A stretch of DNA of 64,000 nucleotides from Blastomonas sp. CACIA14H2 (GCA_000503195.1 AYSC01000014.1:32526-96525); one strand, 5' to 3'. Counted from the stretch's first letter, positions 23,783-33,528 are shown. Translations and numbers: made by a program. The notes: a model not told the origin generated them from the letters alone.

Positions 23783-25606
23783 GTGATCGCCAACAAGTCT
23801 CTCGACCAGTTTGCCCGTTTCAACAATCTGCTCGACCTGTTCTTCGCGCGGGCGGACGAGCTGGGCGACAAGCCGTTTCTCTGGGCCAAGCGCGGCGGGG
23901 CCTGGACGCCGATCAGCTGGCGGCAGGCGGCGGGCCAGGTCGCGGAACTCGCGCATGCGCTCAAGGACATGGGGCTGCAGCGCGGCGACCGGGTGATGCT
24001 GGTGAGCGAGAACCGGCCGGAATGGTGCATTGCGGACCTCGCGATCATGGCCGCAGGCTGCGTCACCGTGCCGACCTACACCACCAATACCGAGCGCGAC
24101 CACCAGCACATTCTCGACAATTCGGGCGCGCGCGCGGTCATCGTCTCCGATTCCAAGCTGGCGCGCACCTTGCTGCCTGCGGTGCTGCGCGCTGGCAATG
24201 CGTGGCATGTGATCGGCATGGAACCGGTCAGGGTGGGTCAGGCGAGCCGCTTCCGTGCGCACAACTGGTCCGATCTGGTCACCGGCGATGATGCGCGCCA
24301 GGCCGAATTGCTGGCCCAGGTGCGCGCCGACGCCGCGACGCTGACGCGGCAGGACACTGCGTGCATCATCTACACCAGCGGCACCGGCGGCGCGCCGCGC
24401 GGGGTGATGCAGCACCATGGCGCGATCCTGCACAATGTCGCAGGTCCCACCCGCGTGATCACCGAGGATTTCGGCTGGGACGAGGAGGTGTTCCTGTCGT
24501 TCCTGCCGCTCAGCCATGCCTATGAGCACAGCGCCGGCCAGTTCTTTCCGATCGGGCTGGGCGCGCAGATCTATTATTCGGAAGGGCTCGAGAAGCTCGC
24601 GAGCAATATCGAGGAGGTGCGCCCGACGCTGATGGTCGTGGTGCCGCGCCTGTTCGAGGTGCTGCGCGCGCGCATCCTCAAGCAGATCCAGAAGCAGGGC
24701 AAGGTCGCCAATTTCCTGTTCGAGCGCGCGATGGCGCTGGGGGAAAAGCAGCTCGCGGGCCGCGCCGGCATCGTCGACAAGCCGATGGACTTCATCCTGT
24801 CCAAGAGCCTGCGCCCCAAGATCCAGGCGCGGTTCGGCGGGCGGATCAAGGCGATGGTCTCGGGCGGCGCGCCGCTCAATCCGGAGATCGGCGTGTTCTT
24901 CCACGCGCTCGGGCTGACGCTGCTCCAGGGCTATGGCCAGACCGAGGCCGCGCCGATCATCGCGTGCAATCGGCCCAAGGTGGGGCTGAAGATGGACACG
25001 GTCGGTCCGCCGCTCGCCGATACCGAGGTGCGCATCGCCGAGGATGGCGAGATTCTGGTGCGCGGCGAACTGGTCATGCACGGATACTGGCAGAACCCCG
25101 AAGAGACCGCGCGCGTGCTCAAGGACGGCTGGCTGCACACCGGCGACATCGGTTACATCGACGAGGCCGGGCGCATCGCGATCACCGACCGCAAGAAGGA
25201 CCTGATCGTCAACGACAAGGGCGACAATGTCTCGCCGCAAAAGGTCGAGGGCATGCTGACGCTGCAGCCCGAAATCCACCAGGCGATGGTGGTCGGCGAC
25301 CGGCGGCCTTATCTGGTCGGGCTGGTCGTGCCCGATCCCGAATGGACGATGGAATGGGCGAGCGCGCAGGACCTCAAGGTCGATTTTGCCGCGCTCCAGG
25401 CCAATCCGCAGTTCAAGGCGGCGGTGCGCGCGGCGATCGACCGGGTCAATGGCGATCTGTCGGTGATCGAGAAGGTGCGCCAGTTCAATTTTGCCGACGA
25501 GCCTTTCACCATCGAGAATGGCGAGATGACGCCGTCGATGAAGATCCGGCGGCATGTCATCCGCGGTCGGTATCAGGACCGGCTCGACAGTCTGTACAAG
25601 AGTTGA
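23783..25606 (+). CDS. Long-chain acyl-CoA synthetase (AMP-forming)
   Basis: A 607-residue ANL-family enzyme that activates fatty acids with ATP and CoA. The motifs are complete: IIYTSGTGGAPRGVMQHH (P-loop, with GGAPRG instead of GxPKG), GYGQTEAAPII, GWLHTGDIGYIDEAGRIAIT and DRKKDLIVNDKGDNVSPQKV. Length and the long insertion pattern suit the FadD15/bacterial long-chain class. GTG start preceded by AGAGGAG. Transcribed alone, behind the palindrome at 23692. Confidence 0.88.
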   Translation: MIANKSLDQFARFNNLLDLFFARADELGDKPFLWAKRGGAWTPISWRQAAGQVAELAHALKDMGLQRGDRVMLVSENRPEWCIADLAIMAAGCVTVPTYTTNTERDHQHILDNSGARAVIVSDSKLARTLLPAVLRAGNAWHVIGMEPVRVGQASRFRAHNWSDLVTGDDARQAELLAQVRADAATLTRQDTACIIYTSGTGGAPRGVMQHHGAILHNVAGPTRVITEDFGWDEEVFLSFLPLSHAYEHSAGQFFPIGLGAQIYYSEGLEKLASNIEEVRPTLMVVVPRLFEVLRARILKQIQKQGKVANFLFERAMALGEKQLAGRAGIVDKPMDFILSKSLRPKIQARFGGRIKAMVSGGAPLNPEIGVFFHALGLTLLQGYGQTEAAPIIACNRPKVGLKMDTVGPPLADTEVRIAEDGEILVRGELVMHGYWQNPEETARVLKDGWLHTGDIGYIDEAGRIAITDRKKDLIVNDKGDNVSPQKVEGMLTLQPEIHQAMVVGDRRPYLVGLVVPDPEWTMEWASAQDLKVDFAALQANPQFKAAVRAAIDRVNGDLSVIEKVRQFNFADEPFTIENGEMTPSMKIRRHVIRGRYQDRLDSLYKS

Positions 25607-25613
25607 GGGAGGG

Positions 25614-26237
25614 TCAGGCGGACCTGCGGCGGTTCCAAAGCTGCAGCCCGATCTCCGCGATCAGCAGCGGCCCGAGCCAATAGGCCCAGATGCCGAATGC
25701 CGGAGCGATCCCTTCCAGATCGTCCAGCCGCTGCGCCAGGCGGCAGAAGACGAAGGTCCAGGTCAGCACCATCGAGCGGATCATCCACATCTGGTGCGAA
25801 CGCCACAACCTGCGGCTGCCCTGCCGCCAGCCCATCGAGGTCGCGACCAGCCATGCCACCGCCAGCGTGCCGGTCGCCCAGCCGCTCGCCGGATTGCGGT
25901 GCGGGTCGCTGATCGCGAGGAACAACGCGACGAACGCCATGGTCATCCCTGCGCCGACATAGGTGCAGCCGGTATGGCGGTGATAATCGAACGCGGCGCG
26001 GGTCCAGCCCATGTAGAGCGCGAGGAAGCCCGAGACGAGCGTCAGAAACCCGGTCAGCGCGTGCAGAACGATCCACAGGCTATGGTCGGCATGGGTCTGC
26101 TGCGCCCCGCCACCGAGCGCAGGCAGCACGTTGAGCCAGACCACAGGCAGCGTCGAGAGGATCGCCGCCCAGAACAGCAATGCGGGCAGGGTCAGACCCG
26201 GTCGATGATCGATCGGCGGCCAGGCCTGGCTGGTCAC
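25614..26237 (-). CDS. DUF2306 membrane protein
   Basis: A 207-residue protein with about six membrane helices and conserved His residues at helix ends (LWIVLHALTGFLTLVSGFLA, WRSHQMWMIRSMVLTWTFVF), the pattern of DUF2306 proteins, which resemble haem-binding cytochrome b-type membrane proteins. No function is established. Convergent with the acyl-CoA ligase, ending 7 bases past it. Confidence 0.75.
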   Translation of the reverse strand: MTSQAWPPIDHRPGLTLPALLFWAAILSTLPVVWLNVLPALGGGAQQTHADHSLWIVLHALTGFLTLVSGFLALYMGWTRAAFDYHRHTGCTYVGAGMTMAFVALFLAISDPHRNPASGWATGTLAVAWLVATSMGWRQGSRRLWRSHQMWMIRSMVLTWTFVFCRLAQRLDDLEGIAPAFGIWAYWLGPLLIAEIGLQLWNRRRSA

Positions 26238-26318
26238 GATGGCTCCCCCCTGTTGGTTTGCACCATCGTGCCTCAGGCCGGGAAGTGTCGCAACCCGGCT
26301 CGCTACTGCGCCATTCCC

Positions 26319-26400
26319 GTCACCCCCGCGAAGGCGGGGGTCCCGCTTTCATGGCAACGGTAGACGCACAAGCGGGATTCCCGCGTCCGCGGGAATGACG
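26319..26400. repeat. 82-base palindromic repeat, copy 2
   Basis: CGTCACCCCCGCGAAGGCGG at the left and CCGCGGGAATGACG at the right, same two-hairpin structure as the copy at 17970. Lies upstream of the DUF2306 gene and downstream of carD. Confidence 0.8.
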
Positions 26401-26423
26401 ATGCGGGATAGTGGACCGAAAAT

Positions 26424-26471
26424 AGCAAGACCCCGGATCGGCCTCCACCGATCCGGGGTCTTGCTGAAACG
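26424..26471 (-). terminator. Rho-independent terminator of carD
   Basis: A perfect 18-base inverted repeat (26424-26441 and 26448-26465; AGCAAGACCCCGGATCGG with a 6-base loop). Read on the minus strand it is followed by ATTTTC, and it begins 23 bases past the carD stop codon. Confidence 0.85.
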
Positions 26472-26487
26472 TCGATGACGAAAGCGC

Positions 26488-27015
26488 TTATTCGGCGGCT
26501 TCGTAGTATTGCGGCGCGGCAGCGTTCAGGATCTCGAGGATCTTCTTGAGCGCGGCGGGCTCGTCGGTCTTTTCCATCGCGGCCAGTTCGCGCGCCAGGC
26601 GGCTCGAGGCGGCTTCGAAGATCTGCCGCTCCGAATAGCTCTGTTCGGGCTGGTCGTCGGGCCGGAACAGATCACGGGTCACTTCGGCGATCGAGACCAG
26701 ATCACCCGAATTGATCTTGGCTTCATATTCCTGCGCACGGCGCGACCACATGGTGCGCTTGACCTTGGGCTTGCTCTTGAGCGTTTCCATCGCTTCGCGC
26801 AGCGTCTTGTCCGAAGACAGCTTGCGCATGCCGATGCTTTCGACCTTGTTCACAGGAACGCGCAGCGTCATCCGTTCCTTTTCGAAGCGCAGCACGTACA
26901 GCTCGAGCTGCATGCCGGCAATTTCTTCCTTCTGAAGTTCCACAACACGGCCGACACCGTGCTTGGGATAAACCACATAATCGCCTACATCAAAAGACAG
27001 CGCTTTGGCGGCCAT
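26488..27015 (-). CDS. carD: CarD/CdnL-family RNA polymerase-binding regulator
   Basis: A 175-residue protein. The N-terminal RNA polymerase-interaction (Tudor-like) domain reads FDVGDYVVYPKHGVGRVVEL and YVLRFEKERMTLRVPVNKVE; the C-terminal helical domain carries the DNA-contact region KVKRTMWSRRAQEYEAKINS. CarD proteins stabilise open promoter complexes, notably at rRNA promoters. Single gene with its own terminator. Confidence 0.92.
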   Translation of the reverse strand: MAAKALSFDVGDYVVYPKHGVGRVVELQKEEIAGMQLELYVLRFEKERMTLRVPVNKVESIGMRKLSSDKTLREAMETLKSKPKVKRTMWSRRAQEYEAKINSGDLVSIAEVTRDLFRPDDQPEQSYSERQIFEAASSRLARELAAMEKTDEPAALKKILEILNAAAPQYYEAAE

Positions 27016-27498
27016 TCAAAAACCTTTCTGTATTCAGGGGAAGCGGGAGCCTTTTCGAACTCGCATGTCAGCCGTTCGATTGTTTCTCCTCAATGTGCCG
27101 AGAGTTGGACACCAATCAGCGCAAACCCGCTGCGCCAATAGGCCGCACTTAACAGATTCGTCACAAAATAGCCACCCCGTAATGGCCATTCCGGTCCTAG
27201 ATGGGATGTCGGCGCGAAAAAGCAATCGCGTTGGGGGGATTACGCTACGGAAACCGCGAACGTTTGCATCGGGCGGTGCAGATTGGCCGGATGGAGGTCG
27301 GCACAATCGACCCACCCCTGGCCCCTCCCTGTCCAGGGAGGGGAATATTCCGCTGGCCTGTCCGCAGTTCAGTCCTCCCCTGCAAGGGGAGGGGGACCAC
27401 GAAGTGGTGGAGGCGTGTCCGCCTTGCTCCGGCGAGGACAAACCTCCGTCATCGCTGTGCGATGCCACCACCCTTACAGGGGAGGATTTGCAGATCGA
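27016..27498. repeat. Gene-free gap with composite GC-rich hairpin repeats
   Basis: The 483 bases between carD and the ferredoxin gene hold no convincing gene. From about 27310 to 27485 there are several inverted repeats: CCCCTCCCTGTCCAGGGAGGGG (27315-27340 region), CCTCCCCTGCAAGGGGAGG (about 27372-27392), CCACGAAGTGG, and GGTGGAGG pairing with a distant CCACC, closing near ACAGGGGAGG. This is the look of a composite intergenic repeat element. The left part (27016-27300) would contain the carD promoter. Confidence 0.55.
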
Positions 27499-27837
27499 TC
27501 AGTCGCCCTCGCCGGGCTCGGGCGAGAAATAGGCTTCGTACTTGCCTTCCTTGCCCTTGTATTCATCGGCATCGGGCGGGCTGTCGCGCTTGACCGTGAT
27601 ATTGGGCCATTCGGCGCTGAACTTGGTGTTGAGCTCGAGCCACTTTTCTAGGCCGTCCTCGGTATCGGGCAGGATGGCTTCGGCGGGGCATTCGGGTTCG
27701 CACACGCCGCAGTCGATGCACTCGCTGGGGTTGATCACCAGCATGTTCTCGCCCTCATAGAAGCAGTCCACCGGACAGACTTCGACGCAGTCCATATATT
27801 TGCACTTGATGCAGGCGTCGGTGACAACATAGGTCAT
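27499..27837 (-). CDS. fdxA: 7Fe ferredoxin FdxA
   Basis: A 112-residue ferredoxin with one 3Fe-4S and one 4Fe-4S site: [18 protein letters not shown] and [12 protein letters not shown]. The C-terminal extension of about 50 residues is typical of the alphaproteobacterial FdxA family. I start at the ATG of [11 protein letters not shown] (27837); a frame extending to 27957 has no homologous sequence. Low-potential electron carrier in the cytoplasm. Confidence 0.95.
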   Translation of the reverse strand: MTYVVTDACIKCKYMDCVEVCPVDCFYEGENMLVINPSECIDCGVCEPECPAEAILPDTEDGLEKWLELNTKFSAEWPNITVKRDSPPDADEYKGKEGKYEAYFSPEPGEGD

Positions 27838-27990
27838 CGGCTGTGATCGCTCCCCTGAATGCGTACCGGCGCGGGGCACCGGTCGGGCGTGGTGATGGCA
27901 TAATGATGCCGCAGTGATTCTGGGCGCCTTGCTATTGTCACAAGGCCGATGCGTCAATATGGCGCTGCCTTGCCCGTCCCAAGCCCCGCT

Positions 27991-28311
27991 TTATCCGGTC
28001 GCGCGCGCTTCTGTGGGTTCGCTGTAGCAGGCAAGCGCCTCGTCCGCCGGTCCGCGGCGCCGGGGCAGATGGTCGATCTGCAGCACCAGCACCCGGCTGC
28101 CCTGCGGCACGGTGAGGATATCGCCGCAGCGCACCGCGTGGTGCGCCTTGACGACGCGGTGGCCGTTGCTGCGGATCACCCCCTGCTCGGCGAGCATCTT
28201 GCCCTGCGATCGGCTGCGCACCAGCCGCAGATACCAGAGCAGCAGGTCCATGCGCATATGCGCGCCCGCGTTGCCGATCGATGAGGATGCTCCGCCGCCC
28301 TTTTCAGCCAA
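27991..28311 (-). CDS. S4-domain RNA-binding protein, Hsp15-like
   Basis: A 106-residue protein with an S4 fold at about residues 19-70: MRMDLLLWYLRLVRSRSQG, EQGVIRSNGHRVVKAHHAVR and GDILTVP. Hsp15-type proteins bind stalled 50S subunits carrying peptidyl-tRNA. The frame overlaps the end of the upstream helicase gene by 8 bases; an internal start at MRMDLLL is possible. Confidence 0.85.
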   Translation of the reverse strand: MAEKGGGASSSIGNAGAHMRMDLLLWYLRLVRSRSQGKMLAEQGVIRSNGHRVVKAHHAVRCGDILTVPQGSRVLVLQIDHLPRRRGPADEALACYSEPTEARATG

Positions 28312-30868
28312 TCGCCACCTTCCATTCCTTCAGCGCGGCAAAATGTCCCCGGTTCTCCTGGCCCGCCGCTGGGCCCTGAGCCTTTTTCCGCGCCAGCCCC
28401 CGCCAGCGCCATAACCTTTGCTTGTCCGATCCGGAGTCCGCCCCGGCGTCGGCGGGCGCCGCCTCGCGCCGGAAGCCCGCCGCGCGCATCAACCGCTCGG
28501 CATTGGCGGCGGTGAGCCCCATCGAGATGGCAAGCGCGGGATCGATGGCGAAGCTGGCAGCATTGCCCTTGGCATCATGCGCAGCGCGGATGAGCTTTTC
28601 CGCCATGTCGACGCGCAGCGCCTGGTCGCCGAGCCCGCGATAGGCCGGATGCCCCTCACCCGGCAGGGCCGATGCGGGAACCACCGCGCGCAGGCTCTCG
28701 ATCGCGGGATCGAGCGCCTCCGGCAGCGCCGCGCCCGCACGCACCGCGCGCATCAGCCGCAGCATCGCCTGGCAATCGGCGCGGATCATCGCGGCGCAGA
28801 AAATGTCGAGACTGCCCAGCCGCACGCCCAGCCGCTGCAGCACCTGCCGCGCAGGCCCGTCGAGCGCGGCGATCAGCGGCTCGGCCTCGGTCCGGGGAAT
28901 CGCCCCGCCTGCCTCGACCAGTTGCACCAGCAGCGCGCGCAGCGGGCCGGAGCAGCGCTTGTCCTCGGCGGCCCGAGTGAGCGCACGCACCGGGGCGAGC
29001 GCCTTTTTGAGATGCGCCTCGAGCCAGTCCGTGACATGCGCCAGAAGCGCCTCCCGATCGGGGCGGGGGATGGCATCGAGCGCGCGGTCGGGCTGAAATC
29101 GCGGATGGCCGAGCGACGCCCCGCGCACCAGCAGGCCGATCCGCTGCCCGCGCCAGAACAGCGCCGGCCGCCCCTTGTCGTCCGCACCAAGGCCAAGCGC
29201 CTTCGCGCCATCGGCGATCAGATCGCGCGCGCGCCTTGCCAGCAAACCGGGCAGATGGCGATCGGCGGCGGCGACCAGCAGCTTGCGGTCGGCCAGCCGC
29301 GCCTGCGCATCGACGACGAACGAAAAGCCGCTCAGATGCCCGATCGGTTCGCCATCGACGCAGATCGCATCACCCTCTTCGAGCGTCACCGGCAGCAGCG
29401 AGGCATCGCCGCCCAGGCCGCGCAGCAGCACCGCGGTGCGCCGGTCGACGAAGCGCTGCGCGAGCGCGCGGTGCAGCGCGTCGGACAATCGCTCCTCGAC
29501 CTCGCGCGCGCGCCCGGCCATTTCGGCGGGATCGGCCAGCCAGTCGCGCCGCTGCGCGACATAGGCCCAGGTGCGGATCGCCGCGATGCGCGCGCCCAGC
29601 TTCTCGACGTCGCCCTGCACCGAATCGAGATCGGCAATCTTGCGCGCGATGAAATCGACCGGGATGTGGCCCAGCCCCTGGCCCAGATGCTGCCAGAGCT
29701 GCGCGACGAAGTTCGCGTGATGCTCGGCCCCGCGATGCTGGAAATCGGGCAGGCTGCACACCGACCAGAAGCGCCGCACCGCCGCCTGCCCGCGCACGCT
29801 CGGCGCGACCTGCGGATCGTCGGCCAGGCGGCGCAGCACGGCAAGATCGATCGCTTCGGGTGCGGGCTTGAGGACCGGACTCGAGGGCAACCGTTCCAGA
29901 TCGGCGATCAATGTGCCCAGGCTGTCGAAGCGCAGCCGCGATTCGCGCCAGAACAGCGACTTGAGCGGCGGAAAGCTGTGCTGCTCGATCCGCTCGATCT
30001 CCTCGTCGGTGAATTGCGCATCGTGATGGCCCGCGACCGACCCGAACGTGCCGTCGCGCTGATGCCGTCCGGCGCGCCCGGCGATCTGCGCCATTTCCGA
30101 CAGCGTCAGCCGCCGCCGGCGCGCGCCGTCATATTTGTGCAGCGAGGCAAAGGCGACATGCTCGACATCCATGTTGAGCCCCATACCGATCGCATCGGTG
30201 GCGACGAGATAATCGACCTCGCCCGCCTGGTACATCGCGACCTGCGCGTTGCGCGTCGCCGGGCTCAACGCTCCCATGACCACTGCCGCGCCGCCCCGAA
30301 AGCGCCGCAGCATCTCGGCGACGGCATAGACCTCCTCGGCCGAGAAGGCGACGATCGCGCTGCGCGGCGGCAGGCGCGATAGCTTCTTGATCCCGGCATA
30401 GCTCAGCGTCGAAAAGCGCGGGCGGCCGATGATCTCGGCATCGGGCACGAGCGCGCGGATCATGGGCGACAAGGCTTCCGAACCAAGGATCATGGTCTCG
30501 TCGCGGCCGCGCGCGTTGAGCACCCGGTCGGTAAACACATGGCCGCGTTCGGGATGCGCGCCCAATTGCGCCTCGTCGATCGCGACAAAGGCGAAATCGC
30601 GCCCCTGATCGAGCGGCATGCTTTCGGCGGTGGAGAGGAACCAGCGCGCGCCGGGCGGGACGATCCGCTCCTCGCCGGTGACCAGCGCGACCTCTCCCGG
30701 CCCCTTGATCTTCACCACCCGGTCATAGACCTCGCGCGCGAGCAGGCGGAGCGGGAAGCCGATCAGGCCGCTGGAATGCGCACACATCCGCTCGATCGCG
30801 AGGTGCGTCTTGCCGGTGTTGGTCGGCCCCAGCACGGCGGTGACGGGGCTCGGCGAAAATCGGGTCAT
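28304..30868 (-). CDS. SUV3-like ATP-dependent RNA helicase
   Basis: A protein of about 854 residues. The helicase core is of the Suv3/Ski2-related superfamily 2 type: Walker A AVLGPTNTGKTHLAIERM, DEAQ box (FVAIDEAQLG), VATDAIGMGLNMDVEHVAFA and motif VI QIAGRAGRHQRDG. The C-terminal half is an alphaproteobacterial extension without obvious domains apart from short repeats. Start set at MTRFSPSP (30868); five codons earlier another ATG exists. In mitochondria Suv3 partners polynucleotide phosphorylase in RNA decay; a similar role is inferred. Coupled with the S4 gene downstream. Confidence 0.85.
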   Translation of the reverse strand: MTRFSPSPVTAVLGPTNTGKTHLAIERMCAHSSGLIGFPLRLLAREVYDRVVKIKGPGEVALVTGEERIVPPGARWFLSTAESMPLDQGRDFAFVAIDEAQLGAHPERGHVFTDRVLNARGRDETMILGSEALSPMIRALVPDAEIIGRPRFSTLSYAGIKKLSRLPPRSAIVAFSAEEVYAVAEMLRRFRGGAAVVMGALSPATRNAQVAMYQAGEVDYLVATDAIGMGLNMDVEHVAFASLHKYDGARRRRLTLSEMAQIAGRAGRHQRDGTFGSVAGHHDAQFTDEEIERIEQHSFPPLKSLFWRESRLRFDSLGTLIADLERLPSSPVLKPAPEAIDLAVLRRLADDPQVAPSVRGQAAVRRFWSVCSLPDFQHRGAEHHANFVAQLWQHLGQGLGHIPVDFIARKIADLDSVQGDVEKLGARIAAIRTWAYVAQRRDWLADPAEMAGRAREVEERLSDALHRALAQRFVDRRTAVLLRGLGGDASLLPVTLEEGDAICVDGEPIGHLSGFSFVVDAQARLADRKLLVAAADRHLPGLLARRARDLIADGAKALGLGADDKGRPALFWRGQRIGLLVRGASLGHPRFQPDRALDAIPRPDREALLAHVTDWLEAHLKKALAPVRALTRAAEDKRCSGPLRALLVQLVEAGGAIPRTEAEPLIAALDGPARQVLQRLGVRLGSLDIFCAAMIRADCQAMLRLMRAVRAGAALPEALDPAIESLRAVVPASALPGEGHPAYRGLGDQALRVDMAEKLIRAAHDAKGNAASFAIDPALAISMGLTAANAERLMRAAGFRREAAPADAGADSGSDKQRLWRWRGLARKKAQGPAAGQENRGHFAALKEWKVAIG

Positions 30869-31113
30869 GGGAGCAGCCTCCACCCCCTACATCATGGCAG
30901 CACCCGAGCAATGCAAGACCCGCGCGCAAAGCCTTGTGGATAGGTTGCGCCGCTGATCGGGCTTCTTGCACCGCTCATCCCGCAGACCGGGTTTTACACC
31001 CCGGGTTAATTTGACTTTAACCGGTCATGTCCACACAGATTGCGGCGAGGAAAACGCCATCGCGCCGGTCTTTTCAGGATCGGCACGGGAGGAATGGCGG
31101 CAAGGGGTCGGTC

Positions 31114-32727
31114 TTGTTTCAGCAACGCGAACAGCTTTTGGGGGCCGGTGCCGCCAGTGCCAGACTGTCACTGGCCGATGTGCTCCCCACGCCGACCCGG
31201 CCTGCCCAGCCCGCACCCGCCCTGCCCGCCCCTGCAACCGGCCTTGAGGCGCTGAAGGCGCGGTTGCTGCGCACCCGTCAGTTCATCCACGACACCAACT
31301 GGACGCCCGATCTCGGCCAGAATATCGGCAGCCTCGAATGGTTTCGCGGCCTCGGGACATTGTGCCTGCTGTGCACCGGTGCCTATGCGGTGTTTCCCGG
31401 CGTCAGCCCGATCGGTGCCGCCGCCACTGCCCCTGCCCCGGTCGCGCGCGAGGAATTGCGCAGCCAGATGATCATGCCGATGGCATTCGGCAGCGATACC
31501 GGTCGCGCGATGGCCGCGACCGACGCGGTGGTCGCACTGCGCCAGGCGCCCGAACGCCCGACGATCGAGCTCGCCGCCACGATCGGACGCGGCGACAGCT
31601 TCCTGCGCGTGATGCAGCGCGCGGGCGTGGGCAGCGGCGATGCACAGGCGGTCGCCAATCTCGTCTCCTCGGTGGTGCCACTCGACGACATTCGCGACGG
31701 CACCCGCATCGACATCACGCTCGGTCGCCGGTTCGCACGCAACCAGCCGCGCCCGGTCGAGCTCATTGCCTTCCGCGCGCGCTTCGACCTCAATGTCGAG
31801 ATCGTCCGCGCGGGCTCGGCGCTCGATCTGGTGCAGAAGCCCATTCTGGTCGACGCGACCCCCTTGCGCATTCGCGGCACCGTGGGATCGAGCCTCTACC
31901 GCTCGGCACGCGCCGCAGGAGCGCCCCCGTCGGCGATCCAGGCCTATCTGCGCACATTGGCAACGCAGCTCTCGATCGGCAGCGATATCCGCTCGACCGA
32001 CCAGTTCGACATCATCGTCGACTACAAGCGCGCCGCCACCGGCGAGGTCGAACTCGGCGAACTGCTCTATGCCGGGCTCGAGCGCAGCGGCAAGCCGCGC
32101 GCGCAGATGCTGCGCTGGAAGAGCGGCAACAACGTCCAGTGGTTCGAGGCCTCGGGCGTCGGCGAAACGCGCGGCGAGTTCGCGCGTCCCGTCAATGGCG
32201 GCGTGACCTCGGGCTTTGGCTATCGCCGTCACCCGATCCTCGGCTTCCGCCGCATGCACAGCGGCATCGATTTCCGCGCGCCCAGCGGCGCCCCCATCTA
32301 TGCGACCGCCGACGGTGTGGTGAACTATGCCGGGCGCAAGGGCGGATACGGCAATTTCGTGCGCATCGCGCATGGCGGCAATATCGCCACCGGCTATGGA
32401 CATATGAGCCGCATCGCGGTGAGCAGCGGAACGCGCGTGCGGCGCGGCCAGGTGATCGGCTATGTCGGTTCGACCGGGCTGTCGACCGGCCCGCACCTGC
32501 ATTACGAGCTCTATCGCGGCGGCCGCGCGATCGATCCCAACTCGGTCAAATTCACCACCCGCGCGCAGCTTTCGGGCAGCGAGCTGGCCAATTTCCGCGC
32601 ACGGCTGAAGCAGCTGCTCGGCGTGGCGCCGGGTGCCGCGCTGCAATCGCTGAGCCCGCCGCCCGCCGCGAAGAGCGACGAACCCAAGCGCGAAATCGAG
32701 CGCATTGCGGGCACGACGATCGCCTGA
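31114..32727 (+). CDS. M23-family metallopeptidase (LytM domain)
   Basis: A protein of about 537 residues. After a proline-rich cytoplasmic stretch comes one membrane helix (GTLCLLCTGAYAVFPGV), a LysM/OapA-like region, then a peptidase M23 domain with zinc ligands HSGIDF and GPHLHYEL and the structural PVNGGVTSGFGYRRHP. These enzymes cut peptidoglycan cross-links in the periplasm, or activate amidases. I prefer the TTG at 31114 (AAGGGG upstream); the first ATG (31027) lacks a ribosome site and adds 29 residues of non-coding appearance. Confidence 0.88.
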   Translation: MFQQREQLLGAGAASARLSLADVLPTPTRPAQPAPALPAPATGLEALKARLLRTRQFIHDTNWTPDLGQNIGSLEWFRGLGTLCLLCTGAYAVFPGVSPIGAAATAPAPVAREELRSQMIMPMAFGSDTGRAMAATDAVVALRQAPERPTIELAATIGRGDSFLRVMQRAGVGSGDAQAVANLVSSVVPLDDIRDGTRIDITLGRRFARNQPRPVELIAFRARFDLNVEIVRAGSALDLVQKPILVDATPLRIRGTVGSSLYRSARAAGAPPSAIQAYLRTLATQLSIGSDIRSTDQFDIIVDYKRAATGEVELGELLYAGLERSGKPRAQMLRWKSGNNVQWFEASGVGETRGEFARPVNGGVTSGFGYRRHPILGFRRMHSGIDFRAPSGAPIYATADGVVNYAGRKGGYGNFVRIAHGGNIATGYGHMSRIAVSSGTRVRRGQVIGYVGSTGLSTGPHLHYELYRGGRAIDPNSVKFTTRAQLSGSELANFRARLKQLLGVAPGAALQSLSPPPAAKSDEPKREIERIAGTTIA

Positions 32728-32814
32728 TCGGCGCGCGCGGCGACGGGAACCTTTCGTCCACTGCAGCTGTAAACCTCCCACAGGATGCCAAGCGCATCGC
32801 AAGGGAGAGCGATC

Positions 32815-33015
32815 ATGACCGATACCCCGAAGACCAGGACCGAAACGCCTGAAAGCCCCGCGGCGGCCGACGCCGCCGACAAGCGCAAGGGCGGCGGCCT
32901 CGTCCCCGACGATTCGCGCAACGTGACCGGTACGGCGGTTGTCGAGGACGGTCGCTGGACCGGGGCAGCCGTGTTCCCGGAAGAAGGCCCCAAGGTCCCC
33001 AAGCCGAAGGATTGA
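32815..33015 (+). CDS. Small hypothetical protein (66 aa)
   Basis: A polar protein rich in Pro, Glu, Asp and Lys (TDTPKTRTETPESPAAADAA; GLVPDDSRNVTGTAVVEDGR; ends EEGPKVPKPKD). No membrane segment or known motif. AAGGGAGAG lies upstream of the ATG and third positions are GC-rich like real genes here. Function unknown. Confidence 0.6.
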   Translation: MTDTPKTRTETPESPAAADAADKRKGGGLVPDDSRNVTGTAVVEDGRWTGAAVFPEEGPKVPKPKD

Positions 33016-33025
33016 CCCTTCTGGA

Positions 33026-33502
33026 TCAGTTGGCGTCGGGTGATCGGCCGTATTCGTCGGCGTCGCCCAGCACGTAGCGCGGTCCGGTTCCGCGCGACGC
33101 CGCGCGATCTTGCGGATTGTAGATCTTGCACAGCTTGAGCGAGAGGCATCCGCAGCCGATGCACCCGTCCAGCCGGGCGCGCGTACGCTCGAGCGCGCTG
33201 ATCTGGTCGTCGAGCCGCTGACGAAACCGGACGCTGATCGCGCGCCAGTCGCGCGCATCGGGCGAACGGCCCTGCGGCAGCCTTGCAAGCTCGCTCATGA
33301 TTTCCTCGAGCGTCAGCCCGATCTGCTGGGCGATCAGGATGAAGCTCAGCCGTCTGATGTCCGATCGGGCAAAGCGGCGCTGGCCGCCGCTGTTGCGCAG
33401 CGGATGGATCAGCCCCCGCGCTTCGTAGAACCGGATCGCCGAGACCGATAGCCCGGTCCTGCGGGCGAGATCACCGATCGCGAGCAACGCCTGTGCAGCC
33501 AT
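33026..33502 (-). CDS. soxR: Redox-sensing transcriptional activator SoxR
   Basis: A 158-residue MerR-family regulator: helix-turn-helix LLAIGDLARRTGLSVSAIRF, dimer helix, and the iron-sulfur cluster motif CIGCGCLSLKLC (C-x2-C-x-C-x5-C) near residue 121. SoxR responds to redox-active compounds. The ATG at 33502 is preceded by the SoxR operator at 33533; an upstream extension of the frame crosses that operator and is not used. The C-terminus is about average for alphaproteobacterial SoxR. Confidence 0.93.
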   Translation of the reverse strand: MAAQALLAIGDLARRTGLSVSAIRFYEARGLIHPLRNSGGQRRFARSDIRRLSFILIAQQIGLTLEEIMSELARLPQGRSPDARDWRAISVRFRQRLDDQISALERTRARLDGCIGCGCLSLKLCKIYNPQDRAASRGTGPRYVLGDADEYGRSPDAN

Positions 33503-33528
33503 CACCAACACTCCCTGGAAAAAGCGGC

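Noticed and set aside
27034..27593. Open frames within the carD-fdxA gap
   Set aside because: They run through inverted repeats on both strands, have no consistent codon bias and no motif; better explained as repeat sequence.
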